From: an uncultured Fibrobacter sp.
GTDB taxonomy: Bacteria; Fibrobacterota; Fibrobacteria; Fibrobacterales; Fibrobacteraceae
Direction of reading: 5' to 3'
Assembly: GCA_946413655.1 (NCBI GenBank)
Contig: CAMKLO010000002.1
Coordinates: 78,744 to 142,743 of the forward strand
DNA: 64,000 bases
Shown piece by piece: positions 10,000-18,142 of this stretch (position 1 is the first letter of the stretch; each line of letters begins with the position of its first letter). Position numbers and translations under genes: made by a program. The notes below the pieces were generated by a model. It was given only the letters and a program-made list of their open reading frames with translations. It was not told where the DNA came from and made no database searches.

Positions 10000-10974
10000 T
10001 TAGAATAAATCCAACGTGCTATCCAGATAAATTTCTTCGCGAACTTTAAGCTGGTGCTCGGGTTTGGTCATGTAATAAAGTAGAAATTCCAAAATGAGGG
10101 CACTGCCGAGGCTGCGGCCTTCAATTTTGAAATGTCGGAACCCTGCGGGTGCGTACACGTTCCGGATGTCGTCAATTCCGATGAAGCCTGGATTCTTCAT
10201 GGCATCGGAGAAACGGTAGCCCCTTTGGGATGTGGGCGAGACGCATTCGTGGTCTTCGCAGTTTTCGCCGAGGCTTTTCTGGCTTACGTTCTCATAGCAT
10301 TTTTTGCGGTCGGGGCATCCGAACCAGCAGCATTCATTGCACAGAAATTCGACCTTTTGCTTTTGCGCATCTGTGAGAGCATTCAATTTGTCGAATTGCT
10401 TGTTCAGGCGGAAGTCCGGCACCACATAGCGGAATTCTTCGCGGTTCAGCTCTGCTTTGAACTGCTCGAAGTTTGTGATGACTTTTGTTGTCGAGGAGAC
10501 AAAGTAATAATTGGGGTACTTGATTTTGATGTAATTCAGCAATAAGTCGGAATGAATGATGATGCCATTTTGAACCGCGCACGTTTCTTTTGCATCGGGA
10601 TTCTCGCTTTTGCCTTGGCCTGCGCGGCCTCCATCGGACGTTGCTCCGTCCATAAATGCATTGCCAATTTCAAACATTTCGCACAACTTGTTGCACTTTC
10701 TATCGGCGAGGTGTTCTTCGCGAATTAATGAATTGCTGAAAGTGAGCCGTGCAGAAATTCCGTATTCCTTCATGAGTTTCGCGACTTTTTGTGGCTCTGC
10801 ATCTCCGAAACCGACGCGTCCGCCTCCCCAAATGCAGTCGATTGGCGCGCCGTAAATAGAACCGATTTCGCACCAATCGTAAAAATATTCCCGGTGCTCG
10901 CGGAATAGCGGCAGAAACGCCTTGTACAAGTCGTAAAATTCAAAAAGTCCGGGGAGGTGGTAGTAGATGTTCAT
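10000..10974 (-). CDS. hypothetical Cys-rich protein, possibly peptidase-U32-like TIM barrel
   Basis: CNECCWFGCPDRKKCYENVS...CEDHEC cluster followed by GFRHFKIEGRSL (KIEGR motif as in U32 proteins). Confidence 0.55.
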   Translation of the reverse strand: MNIYYHLPGLFEFYDLYKAFLPLFREHREYFYDWCEIGSIYGAPIDCIWGGGRVGFGDAEPQKVAKLMKEYGISARLTFSNSLIREEHLADRKCNKLCEMFEIGNAFMDGATSDGGRAGQGKSENPDAKETCAVQNGIIIHSDLLLNYIKIKYPNYYFVSSTTKVITNFEQFKAELNREEFRYVVPDFRLNKQFDKLNALTDAQKQKVEFLCNECCWFGCPDRKKCYENVSQKSLGENCEDHECVSPTSQRGYRFSDAMKNPGFIGIDDIRNVYAPAGFRHFKIEGRSLGSALILEFLLYYMTKPEHQLKVREEIYLDSTLDLF

Positions 10975-11228
10975 GTAATCGCTCGTTTTACAGAAAGTAT
11001 AGTATAATTATCCCTTTGGAATCGTTTGAAAATAAAGCTGTGGTGGCTGGTCCCGTAAAGTAGTGTAGAACTTTGATGTTTAAAGAATGTAATTTGGCTT
11101 TTTTTTTGTTTTTGTATGATATTATGTATGCTTGTAATTGGTTTGTAATATTTTGCGCTGAAATATATAATATTAATTTGTGTAAATGAAGTGTAGATTA
11201 AGTTATTATCAAAAATTGGAGTATTACT

Positions 11229-11795
11229 ATGAAAAGAAATGAACTTATGGATGTTATCACTACTATAAAAGTGGAGTGCCAATGTCAAGTGGAACCGCCT
11301 CTTGAGGGTAAAAAATCTAATATAGTGAACGATTCAGGGTGTAATATCGGTGAAATTGATGCGGTTGGTAATGTAACATTATTCTATAATCCTGATAAAA
11401 CGGCAGTTGACTTTAGTGATCAGGATTTGATGCTAAATGGTCAACTAGGTCAGCGCTGGAATGAATTCAGGGAAAAAATAAAATCATTGTGTGCTAATGC
11501 GCAAAAAAGAGATTATTATCTTAAAGGTCTTTTATATTATCTTCCAAATGAATTGAAAGATCCAAGTTATGGATTGAAGGTATCGCTTTGCCAAGATGCG
11601 GATAAAATGTGGTTTGTTCACGCTGAAGTCAACTATGTATTGAAGAATTTTGAGGAATTTGATGGAAAAAGGCAAATTGATATTTATACTGATTGGAACA
11701 GTGGAACAGCTGATCGCCAAAAAATAGCAGATCTTGTTAAAAGTGTAGAACGGGCTGTGGATGAATTTCTAAAGAAACGTTGTCAACGTCATTAG
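11229..11795 (+). CDS. hypothetical protein
   Basis: Complete 188-aa ORF in AT-rich DNA with AAAATTGGAGTATT upstream; followed by a terminator. Confidence 0.6.
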   Translation: MKRNELMDVITTIKVECQCQVEPPLEGKKSNIVNDSGCNIGEIDAVGNVTLFYNPDKTAVDFSDQDLMLNGQLGQRWNEFREKIKSLCANAQKRDYYLKGLLYYLPNELKDPSYGLKVSLCQDADKMWFVHAEVNYVLKNFEEFDGKRQIDIYTDWNSGTADRQKIADLVKSVERAVDEFLKKRCQRH

Positions 11796-11816
11796 AATAT
11801 TGTTAGCATTTTTTTT

Positions 11817-11843
11817 GAGGTGCAATTATGTAAATTGCGCCTC
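11817..11843 (+). terminator. intrinsic terminator
   Basis: GAGGTGCAATT-ATGTA-AATTGCGCCTC followed by TTTTTC. Confidence 0.85.
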
Positions 11844-11951
11844 TTTTTCGTTGTGAAAAAAAGAAATTTTTTTTGCAAAATTCTAAAATGTCATTATATG
11901 ACACTGTTAAAATCTAAGTTTACATTGTAACCTTCAGAAAGGAGGCCTGCA

Positions 11952-12959
11952 ATGGCAAATGAAATGTTTTACGTGAAAATTGAAACGTCCCGGAACATAA
12001 CGGTTTACGGGTTCTCGCGAAGCGCAACCGGGATTCTTGATTATGTTGATGGCGCATCGGCAAAGGATGAGGATCTTTCGCAGATGCAGTGCGTTGACGG
12101 GAGTGCTTATTTCACGCCTTCTTGGTACATGTTCCTGCCCAAAGATCTGCAAGCGACGATCAATGTCTATTTGTCTAGCGATGTCAAGAATCTGGATGTC
12201 GGGCAGTATTCGTTCTTGCTGCATATAGGCGCGCTGTTGCTTGCTGTCGATGAACGTGATGGCTTGCTTGTCGCCGAACTTTTACGCCGCCGCGTGACTG
12301 TGTTTTCGAGCTTTTTACCGCTTGTGCTTCACCTTATAAAGCCTGTGGCGGCGGAAGCTTTGTTTGCATATGTTTATGGCGGTTTCCGTGGCGATTCTAA
12401 CTTTTCGCAGATTTACAAGGCTAATGTTCCGATTGCAACGGGCGAAACGGATGTTTCTGCGATTCTCCTAGAGGCTGCAAAGGATGCTCTCAAGCCGAAT
12501 CCCGAAAAGGAATCTCCAGAAGAAATGTTCATCCGCTATTTCCGCGAAAAGGAATCGTTTGACTTTACGATCGGGCTTGTGGGCGCAACGAACCACCCCT
12601 GGATTGCTGGTATCGAAAAGTATGAATCCGTTGTAAAGGCGGCAACGGCATTTCGTTTCTTTGATGATGCTGCGGTTTGCATCAAAAGTCAGGAGTTCTT
12701 CGCATCGCTTGCGACCAAGGTGCAGGCGGAACCGTACAATCCGCATGACCACAATGCGATTAGCGTGAGCATTGATGACTTGGGGGCAAAGCTCAAGGGT
12801 TTTGTGTCTAAGAGCAAGGCGGGGTATCTGCGCGCGACGGGGGCTGCGATTTTGCGCAAAGCGCGCCCGAACGTGTTTGCGTACGGCTCTAAGCTGTGGC
12901 GCTTGGGTGCGGATCCGAGCTTCTTTGAAAATTCCATTGTCGTAAGAATTCACACATAA
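11952..12959 (+). CDS. protein with C-terminal HIRAN-like domain
   Basis: AAAGGAGG RBS; AEPYNPHDHNAISVSIDDLGAKLKGFVSKSKAGYLRATGAAILRKA fits the HIRAN pattern EP.NP.D.NAI.V...G.L. Confidence 0.6.
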   Translation: MANEMFYVKIETSRNITVYGFSRSATGILDYVDGASAKDEDLSQMQCVDGSAYFTPSWYMFLPKDLQATINVYLSSDVKNLDVGQYSFLLHIGALLLAVDERDGLLVAELLRRRVTVFSSFLPLVLHLIKPVAAEALFAYVYGGFRGDSNFSQIYKANVPIATGETDVSAILLEAAKDALKPNPEKESPEEMFIRYFREKESFDFTIGLVGATNHPWIAGIEKYESVVKAATAFRFFDDAAVCIKSQEFFASLATKVQAEPYNPHDHNAISVSIDDLGAKLKGFVSKSKAGYLRATGAAILRKARPNVFAYGSKLWRLGADPSFFENSIVVRIHT

Positions 12960-12970
12960 CACCTCACACA

Positions 12971-13011
12971 AAAATTCCCGCCTCTCGTTGAACGTGTGAG
13001 GCGGGAATTTT
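12971..13011 (+). terminator. intrinsic terminator
   Basis: AAAATTCCCGCCTC ... GAGGCGGGAATTTT perfect 14-bp stem after the stop at 12959. Confidence 0.85.
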
Positions 13012-13035
13012 ATCAAATGCGAATTCGATGTAGGA

Positions 13036-13070
13036 TCATGGCCAATGACTAATGGCCAATGACCAGCAAC
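13036..13070. repeat. 7-bp-period array (locus B)
   Basis: TCATGGC|CAATGAC|TAATGGC|CAATGAC|CAGCAAC adjacent to the gmk stop codon. Confidence 0.7.
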
Positions 13071-13074
13071 CAAT

Positions 13075-13635
13075 TTACTTCTGGTTCAAAATAGCACGGA
13101 GCTCGTCTGCTGCTTTTTGCAAGTCGTCATTGATAATCGTGTATTCGTACTTGCCCTTGGTCTTTGCAAATTCGATTTCTTTCTTGGCATTTTCGAGGCG
13201 AAGCTGGATAACTTCTTCGCTGTCGGTGCCGCGGCCGCGGAGACGGCGTTCCAGTTCTTCGTCGCTTGGAGGCATGATGAAAATACCGGTGGCGTCAGGA
13301 TAGACCTTGTCGAAGTTTATTTTTCCGAAAACATCGATGTCAAACAGCACACGGTTCCCTTCGGCGAGCGTTTTCTCGACAAAGCTCTTGGGCGTTCCGT
13401 AGTAGTTGCCGTGAACCAAATTGTATTCGACCAGGGCGTTGTCCTTGATCATCTGCTCGAATTCTTCTTTGGTCTTGAAGAAGTAGTGGACTCCGTCGAT
13501 TTCGCCTTCGCGCGGTTTGCGCGTTGTTGCGGAGATGGAATACTTGATGTCCGGAAAGTCCTTGATGACAAGATCCTTGAGAGTGGTCTTGCCTGCGCCG
13601 CTGGCGGCACTCATAACGAAAAGCTTGTTTTTCAT
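13075..13635 (-). CDS. gmk: guanylate kinase
   Basis: SAASGAGKTTL P-loop, TTRKPREGEIDGVHYFF, VLFDIDVFG. Confidence 0.96.
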   Translation of the reverse strand: MKNKLFVMSAASGAGKTTLKDLVIKDFPDIKYSISATTRKPREGEIDGVHYFFKTKEEFEQMIKDNALVEYNLVHGNYYGTPKSFVEKTLAEGNRVLFDIDVFGKINFDKVYPDATGIFIMPPSDEELERRLRGRGTDSEEVIQLRLENAKKEIEFAKTKGKYEYTIINDDLQKAADELRAILNQK

Positions 13636-13748
13636 TTTTTAGTTGATTGTCAATAGTTTTTTCGAAAACTTAAAAAAATCAAAGCACGGAGATTCCCGAT
13701 TAAATCGGGAATGACAATCCTAAATGCCTTAATTCTGAATTGTTCAGA

Positions 13749-14660
13749 TTATTTCTTGTCTTCGATGTACAGCGGTCGCTGCTTGACTTCGTCGTAGATT
13801 CTGCCGATGTATTCACCGAGGATGCCGATAGTCAAAAGCTGCACGCCGGCAAAGAACACGATGGCGGTCATGAGCGATGCCCAGCCGGGAACCGTTGTCG
13901 CAGGGGAGAGGAACTTTTCGAGGATGGACCAGACGAACACGCCGAATCCGACAATCGTTGCTATAAGTCCCAGATAAAAACTGATTTTAAGCGGAGCGGA
14001 ACTGAATCCCGTGATGCCGTCGAATGCTAGCCGCATCATTTTCTTGAGCGGATACTTCGACGTGCCTGCGGTGCGTTCGGCGCGGTCGTACTTGACGCCA
14101 ATCTTCTTGAAGCCGACCCAGCAAACGAGTCCGCGCAAGAATCTGCTGCGTTCCGGCAGGTTCTTGAGCTGATCGACAACGCAACGGTCCATGAGTCTAA
14201 AGTCACCGGTGTCAGGCGGGATGTCGATACTTGTGAGCCTGCCAATCAATCGGTAGAAGCAGAACGCCGTAAATCGTTTGAAGAGTGTTTCGCCTTTGCG
14301 CTTGTTGCGTTGGGCATAGACGACTTGGTAGCCTTCACGCCATTTTTCCATCATCACAGGGATGAGGCTTGGCGGATCTTGCAAATCTCCGTCAATAATC
14401 ACGACGGCATCGCCTTGCGCGTGGTCGAGACCGGCGCTGAACGCCGCCTGGTGCCCGAAGTTACGGCTGAAGTTAATGACCTTGTTGTTCGGCGTTGTCG
14501 GGAGCAATTCTTCTAGGATTTCGCGAGTGCGGTCTTTGGAACCGTCGTTCACGAAAATGAGCTCATGCTCAATGTCCTTGAGTTCGTCTTCCAAGACGCG
14601 AAATGTCTCTGCGACAATTTCTTCTTCGTTAAAAACAGGTATGATTACAGATAAAAGCAT
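13749..14660 (-). CDS. family 2 glycosyltransferase (dolichyl-/polyprenyl-phosphate hexosyltransferase-like)
   Basis: LLSVIIPVFNEEE, FVNDGSKDRT, IDGDLQDPP, RDxR-like region and two C-terminal TM helices. Confidence 0.92.
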   Translation of the reverse strand: MLLSVIIPVFNEEEIVAETFRVLEDELKDIEHELIFVNDGSKDRTREILEELLPTTPNNKVINFSRNFGHQAAFSAGLDHAQGDAVVIIDGDLQDPPSLIPVMMEKWREGYQVVYAQRNKRKGETLFKRFTAFCFYRLIGRLTSIDIPPDTGDFRLMDRCVVDQLKNLPERSRFLRGLVCWVGFKKIGVKYDRAERTAGTSKYPLKKMMRLAFDGITGFSSAPLKISFYLGLIATIVGFGVFVWSILEKFLSPATTVPGWASLMTAIVFFAGVQLLTIGILGEYIGRIYDEVKQRPLYIEDKK

Positions 14661-14686
14661 AGTTTAATTATAGCAATTTGAAATAC

Positions 14687-14826
14687 AGTTACTAGTTACT
14701 AGTTAATAGTTACTAGGGATTTTTTATATAAATTCTTCTAGTAAGTTGGTCATTAGTCATTAGCAATATAATCATAGCTTTGCCATCATACATAAAACTA
14801 ATGACCAATGACTATTGACAAATGAC
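14687..14826. repeat. 7-bp-period arrays (locus D)
   Basis: AGTTACT|AGTTACT|AGTTAAT|AGTTACT (14687-14714); (GTCATTA)x2 (14749-14762) opposing TAATGAC|CAATGAC|TATTGAC|AAATGAC (14799-14826). Confidence 0.8.
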
Positions 14827-17381
14827 TAAGGTATAAGTACCGGGTTCACGATATCCACATGGCTGCAGTTGATGCTCTCCTTGGGGATGGTTTTGATTGT
14901 CAGTTTTTGTACTCCGGTAACGTTTGCCTCGACTTTTTGCAATTCGCCGTTTTTGAAATAAGGCGTTTTGAACAAAGTCTTGCTGTCGCCAAGAATTTCT
15001 ACGGCAACGCCTTCGCTGCACAGGGATTCGTCGTCGAGCCCTGTCGAGAACTTGATTGTCGAGAACTTTTTCCCGATGTCGAACACAGTTGTTGACGATG
15101 CATGGATTCCGAGACCGTTTTCATAGAGCTGCCCGTTTACGTTGAATTTATGGCCTTCGATGCTTTCGTTCTTGTGCATCTTGCCCCATTCCTGCGTGTG
15201 GCTTTCGAACGGATAATCGACGAGAGGAACGGCTCCATTGGCTTTTTCAAAGTAGAATTTCGAAATGTCGGCAAGTTTGCTCTTGGTCGCAGCGTCATGT
15301 ACGACGTAACGCACGTGGTTGAATCCGGGCTGGAGCTTTTCGACCTCGATTTCTTTGCTGTATGAATTGGGAAGATATGGGGTCAAGGCGATTTTCTCTC
15401 CGTTCAAGAATAGCATGAATACCCAGTTGGTGGCTGCGTCTCCTTTTTCCTTGAGTTCGTATTTAATTCTCAGAGAGTTTACTTTGGTTTCTGCGGAATC
15501 TGCAGGAATGATATCCAAAGAACTTGTTGATATGATTTTCTCGGGGTTGTAATTCTTGCGTCCGTTGAACTTTGCGATTTGCACCCAGTAATTGTTTGTA
15601 ATCAGGATGTTCTTGACTCCGGTCAAGTTCATTTCGCGTTCAAAGACGTCGCATGTCGTTGCGATGCGGTGCTCCACGGCCTTTTTGTGGTAGGTTTGGC
15701 TGTCCCAGCAGTCTAGTCCACGGATGTAATAGACTTCACCCTTGTACTTTTCGATGAGGTCATTCATCTGGGAATCGCTCATTTGGCGGGCGTTGTCGTA
15801 ATGGATGGACGAGATACCGTAACCGACAAAGTGCCATGGACGGCCGTAAATAAAGAAGCGGTCCGCCTTCGGTTGTTCCTTGAGCCATCCGAGAATTTCG
15901 TGTTCTTCGATGGTCAGGTGATTGCGGTTGTACATGATGTTGTTGTTAAAATCGTTCTTGTAATGGAACGTCCAACCTGTAAAGGCGAGTGCAACAATCA
16001 GCATGGCGATAATGGCGTTTTTACCGTTCTGTTCCGTGCTCCCGGTCGGGGTCACAAAATACTGGACCATGTGCGTGATGGGAAGGGCTGCGACAAAGGC
16101 CATCGATGGGAGCATCACGAGGCTGTAGCGCTGGTTGATTTCGATGCTGAAATCGCCAGAAACGTTTTCGAGGATGACATACGTCTGGAGATGGTACAAA
16201 AGCAGGAATGCGAGAATCTTGAGGTAGTAGAAATCCTTTTTCCTAGCGTCATTGATGGCGCGGAAAATCAGATAAATGGCTCCGAGGACGAACAGATAGT
16301 TAAAGTAACTGAGGAACGGGTTCTCGAGTTCGCCATTGTTCTTGAGTGGCTTGGTCATCACTTCCCAGTTCTTCGCAAGGTCTTCAAAGAAGTGCCCGTG
16401 CGCTTGGAACTCACCACCTTGGAATCCGAACCCTTGGAAGTAGCTTATGGTGAGAAGTGCCGGAACCGAGAAAAGCGAAAGTGTGACAAAGAAAACAGGA
16501 GCCTTGGCGCTTTTATTGTCGAAAAGTTTCGGGAGCGCAAAGAGAATGAATGCAAAAAGGCAGAAAATTGTCTCTTGACGGGTCTGCGCAAAGAAGGCGA
16601 GAATGAGGGCTAGGAGCGCCCAGTGCATGACGGTGTTCCTGTCGTAGGCCCACTTGAACACGAGGAGCGAAAGCGCGGAGAGGAAAATGTAAAGCGGTTC
16701 GACGGACATCGAACGGAACTGGAATAAGATAGTTGGCTGGATAGCCATGAGGAGCGATGCGAAAAATGCCAAGAGCGGCTGCCGTGTCCAGGCGACTATG
16801 GCAAGGAACATGAGCAGGAACGAGAGCGGCAACAACAAGAACTCTGCCGTGAAAATCCAACGGAGGTTTGTTCCGAATAGCGGCATGCCAAGGTAGTAGA
16901 GGAACGAAAGTCCCTTGGTCTTGAAACTGTTGGATGTCGAGTTGCATTTGAGGGTGCCATTTTCGAATTCACCTTGGTTGCATGTGCCGGATTCATGGTT
17001 GTAGTACATGCTCTGTGCGACCGACATAAAGACGCTTTCGTCGCTTTGGACTCGGTGGCGAGCCTCGATTTGCGTCCCCGCGAAGATGGATACTGCGACC
17101 GCAAATACGAGCACCATGATGCTTATGGACTTTTCGGGGAGAATACCTTTGATCCATTCCCTGAAGTCTTTGTTCAAGAAGGCGAAAAGTATAATTCCTG
17201 CAATCAGCTGCGCTCCGAAAAGCGGAAGGGGGAGGTCCAAGTCCAGTTGCCGGATTGTCTCCCTGTGCTTCATGTTCGGAGCTAGGTAAATGAGGAATGG
17301 AATGGCGATTGAAACAACAAGGCCCACGAATGTTCCGGGGTGGGCCAAATTTTTGAGAATGTTATTAATAAAGGATTTCAT
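14826..17381 (-). CDS. multispanning GT39/ArnT-like glycosyltransferase with C-terminal NPCBM/NEW2 domain
   Basis: About ten hydrophobic helices with EARHRVQSDESVFMSVAQSMYY in the first loop; C-terminus PLVDYPFESHTQEWGKMHKNESIEG...ENGLGIHASSTTVFDIG...TGLDDES resembles NPCBM. Confidence 0.75.
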   Translation of the reverse strand: MKSFINNILKNLAHPGTFVGLVVSIAIPFLIYLAPNMKHRETIRQLDLDLPLPLFGAQLIAGIILFAFLNKDFREWIKGILPEKSISIMVLVFAVAVSIFAGTQIEARHRVQSDESVFMSVAQSMYYNHESGTCNQGEFENGTLKCNSTSNSFKTKGLSFLYYLGMPLFGTNLRWIFTAEFLLLPLSFLLMFLAIVAWTRQPLLAFFASLLMAIQPTILFQFRSMSVEPLYIFLSALSLLVFKWAYDRNTVMHWALLALILAFFAQTRQETIFCLFAFILFALPKLFDNKSAKAPVFFVTLSLFSVPALLTISYFQGFGFQGGEFQAHGHFFEDLAKNWEVMTKPLKNNGELENPFLSYFNYLFVLGAIYLIFRAINDARKKDFYYLKILAFLLLYHLQTYVILENVSGDFSIEINQRYSLVMLPSMAFVAALPITHMVQYFVTPTGSTEQNGKNAIIAMLIVALAFTGWTFHYKNDFNNNIMYNRNHLTIEEHEILGWLKEQPKADRFFIYGRPWHFVGYGISSIHYDNARQMSDSQMNDLIEKYKGEVYYIRGLDCWDSQTYHKKAVEHRIATTCDVFEREMNLTGVKNILITNNYWVQIAKFNGRKNYNPEKIISTSSLDIIPADSAETKVNSLRIKYELKEKGDAATNWVFMLFLNGEKIALTPYLPNSYSKEIEVEKLQPGFNHVRYVVHDAATKSKLADISKFYFEKANGAVPLVDYPFESHTQEWGKMHKNESIEGHKFNVNGQLYENGLGIHASSTTVFDIGKKFSTIKFSTGLDDESLCSEGVAVEILGDSKTLFKTPYFKNGELQKVEANVTGVQKLTIKTIPKESINCSHVDIVNPVLIP

Positions 17382-17410
17382 AGACTAAAATATAAATAAA
17401 GCAAAATATT

Positions 17411-18031
17411 TTATTCAATCTTGTTTTTTCTTTCGTGTGTCAGTTCGAATCCAATCGAGAGTTGGAGACCCAGTCGGCCTGCTGAAACGCGGAACATGGT
17501 ATCGCGATCGCTAAACGATTTGCGAACGGAGGAATAGTTGTAGTTCACTTCGAGACCGAAATTGTATGGTAAAAGAAGTCCGACGCCGACATCGGCGAAG
17601 TAATTAAATGGACGTTCCCACCAGCTACCGTCGGTAGTCAGAGGTTCCATTGTCCCCACCCTTGCGACCAAGAATGGGGTGACTGGCCATTCCTTATGGT
17701 AGGCCCCGAAAGAAATTTTTCCCCAAATTGGTAAAAATGCGGGGGTTATCGTTTGGTCGCCGTTTTTCTGGGCGCTCTTGTAACCGATGCCGAAACCATA
17801 ACGAATTGCCGAAAATTCCGCCAAAAAGAGCATTTCCGCACCCCCGATAATAACATAATCGGAGTTCCATTCTTTTTCTTCCTTAACGTCTTCGACATTT
17901 TTTTTGACGGTGACGTCAGTAGGAAATTCAAACTGAACTAGGGGACGAAATTCCAAGGCGTTTGCCGTGCTTATGAAACAAAGGGATAGCAATGCTGCTT
18001 TTATAATTTTCTTTGTAAATAAAAAGTTCAT
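17411..18031 (-). CDS. outer-membrane beta-barrel-like protein
   Basis: Signal peptide; alternating amphipathic strands; ends in ...GRLGLQLSIGFELTHE. Confidence 0.6.
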   Translation of the reverse strand: MNFLFTKKIIKAALLSLCFISTANALEFRPLVQFEFPTDVTVKKNVEDVKEEKEWNSDYVIIGGAEMLFLAEFSAIRYGFGIGYKSAQKNGDQTITPAFLPIWGKISFGAYHKEWPVTPFLVARVGTMEPLTTDGSWWERPFNYFADVGVGLLLPYNFGLEVNYNYSSVRKSFSDRDTMFRVSAGRLGLQLSIGFELTHERKNKIE

Positions 18032-18142
18032 GTTTTATTCTCTGCTGTTTTGAGGAATAAATTAGAAATTTTTTATAAATAAGTTGTATAAAGTTATTTT
18101 ATTTTTGTAAATTTGGATAAAATTAGTTTGGAAGAGGTTTAT

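Noticed and set aside
11000-11220. Possible small ORF 10971-11288 (-) in AT-rich DNA
   Set aside because: Low-complexity translation, overlaps the start of the better-supported plus-strand ORF 11229-11795.
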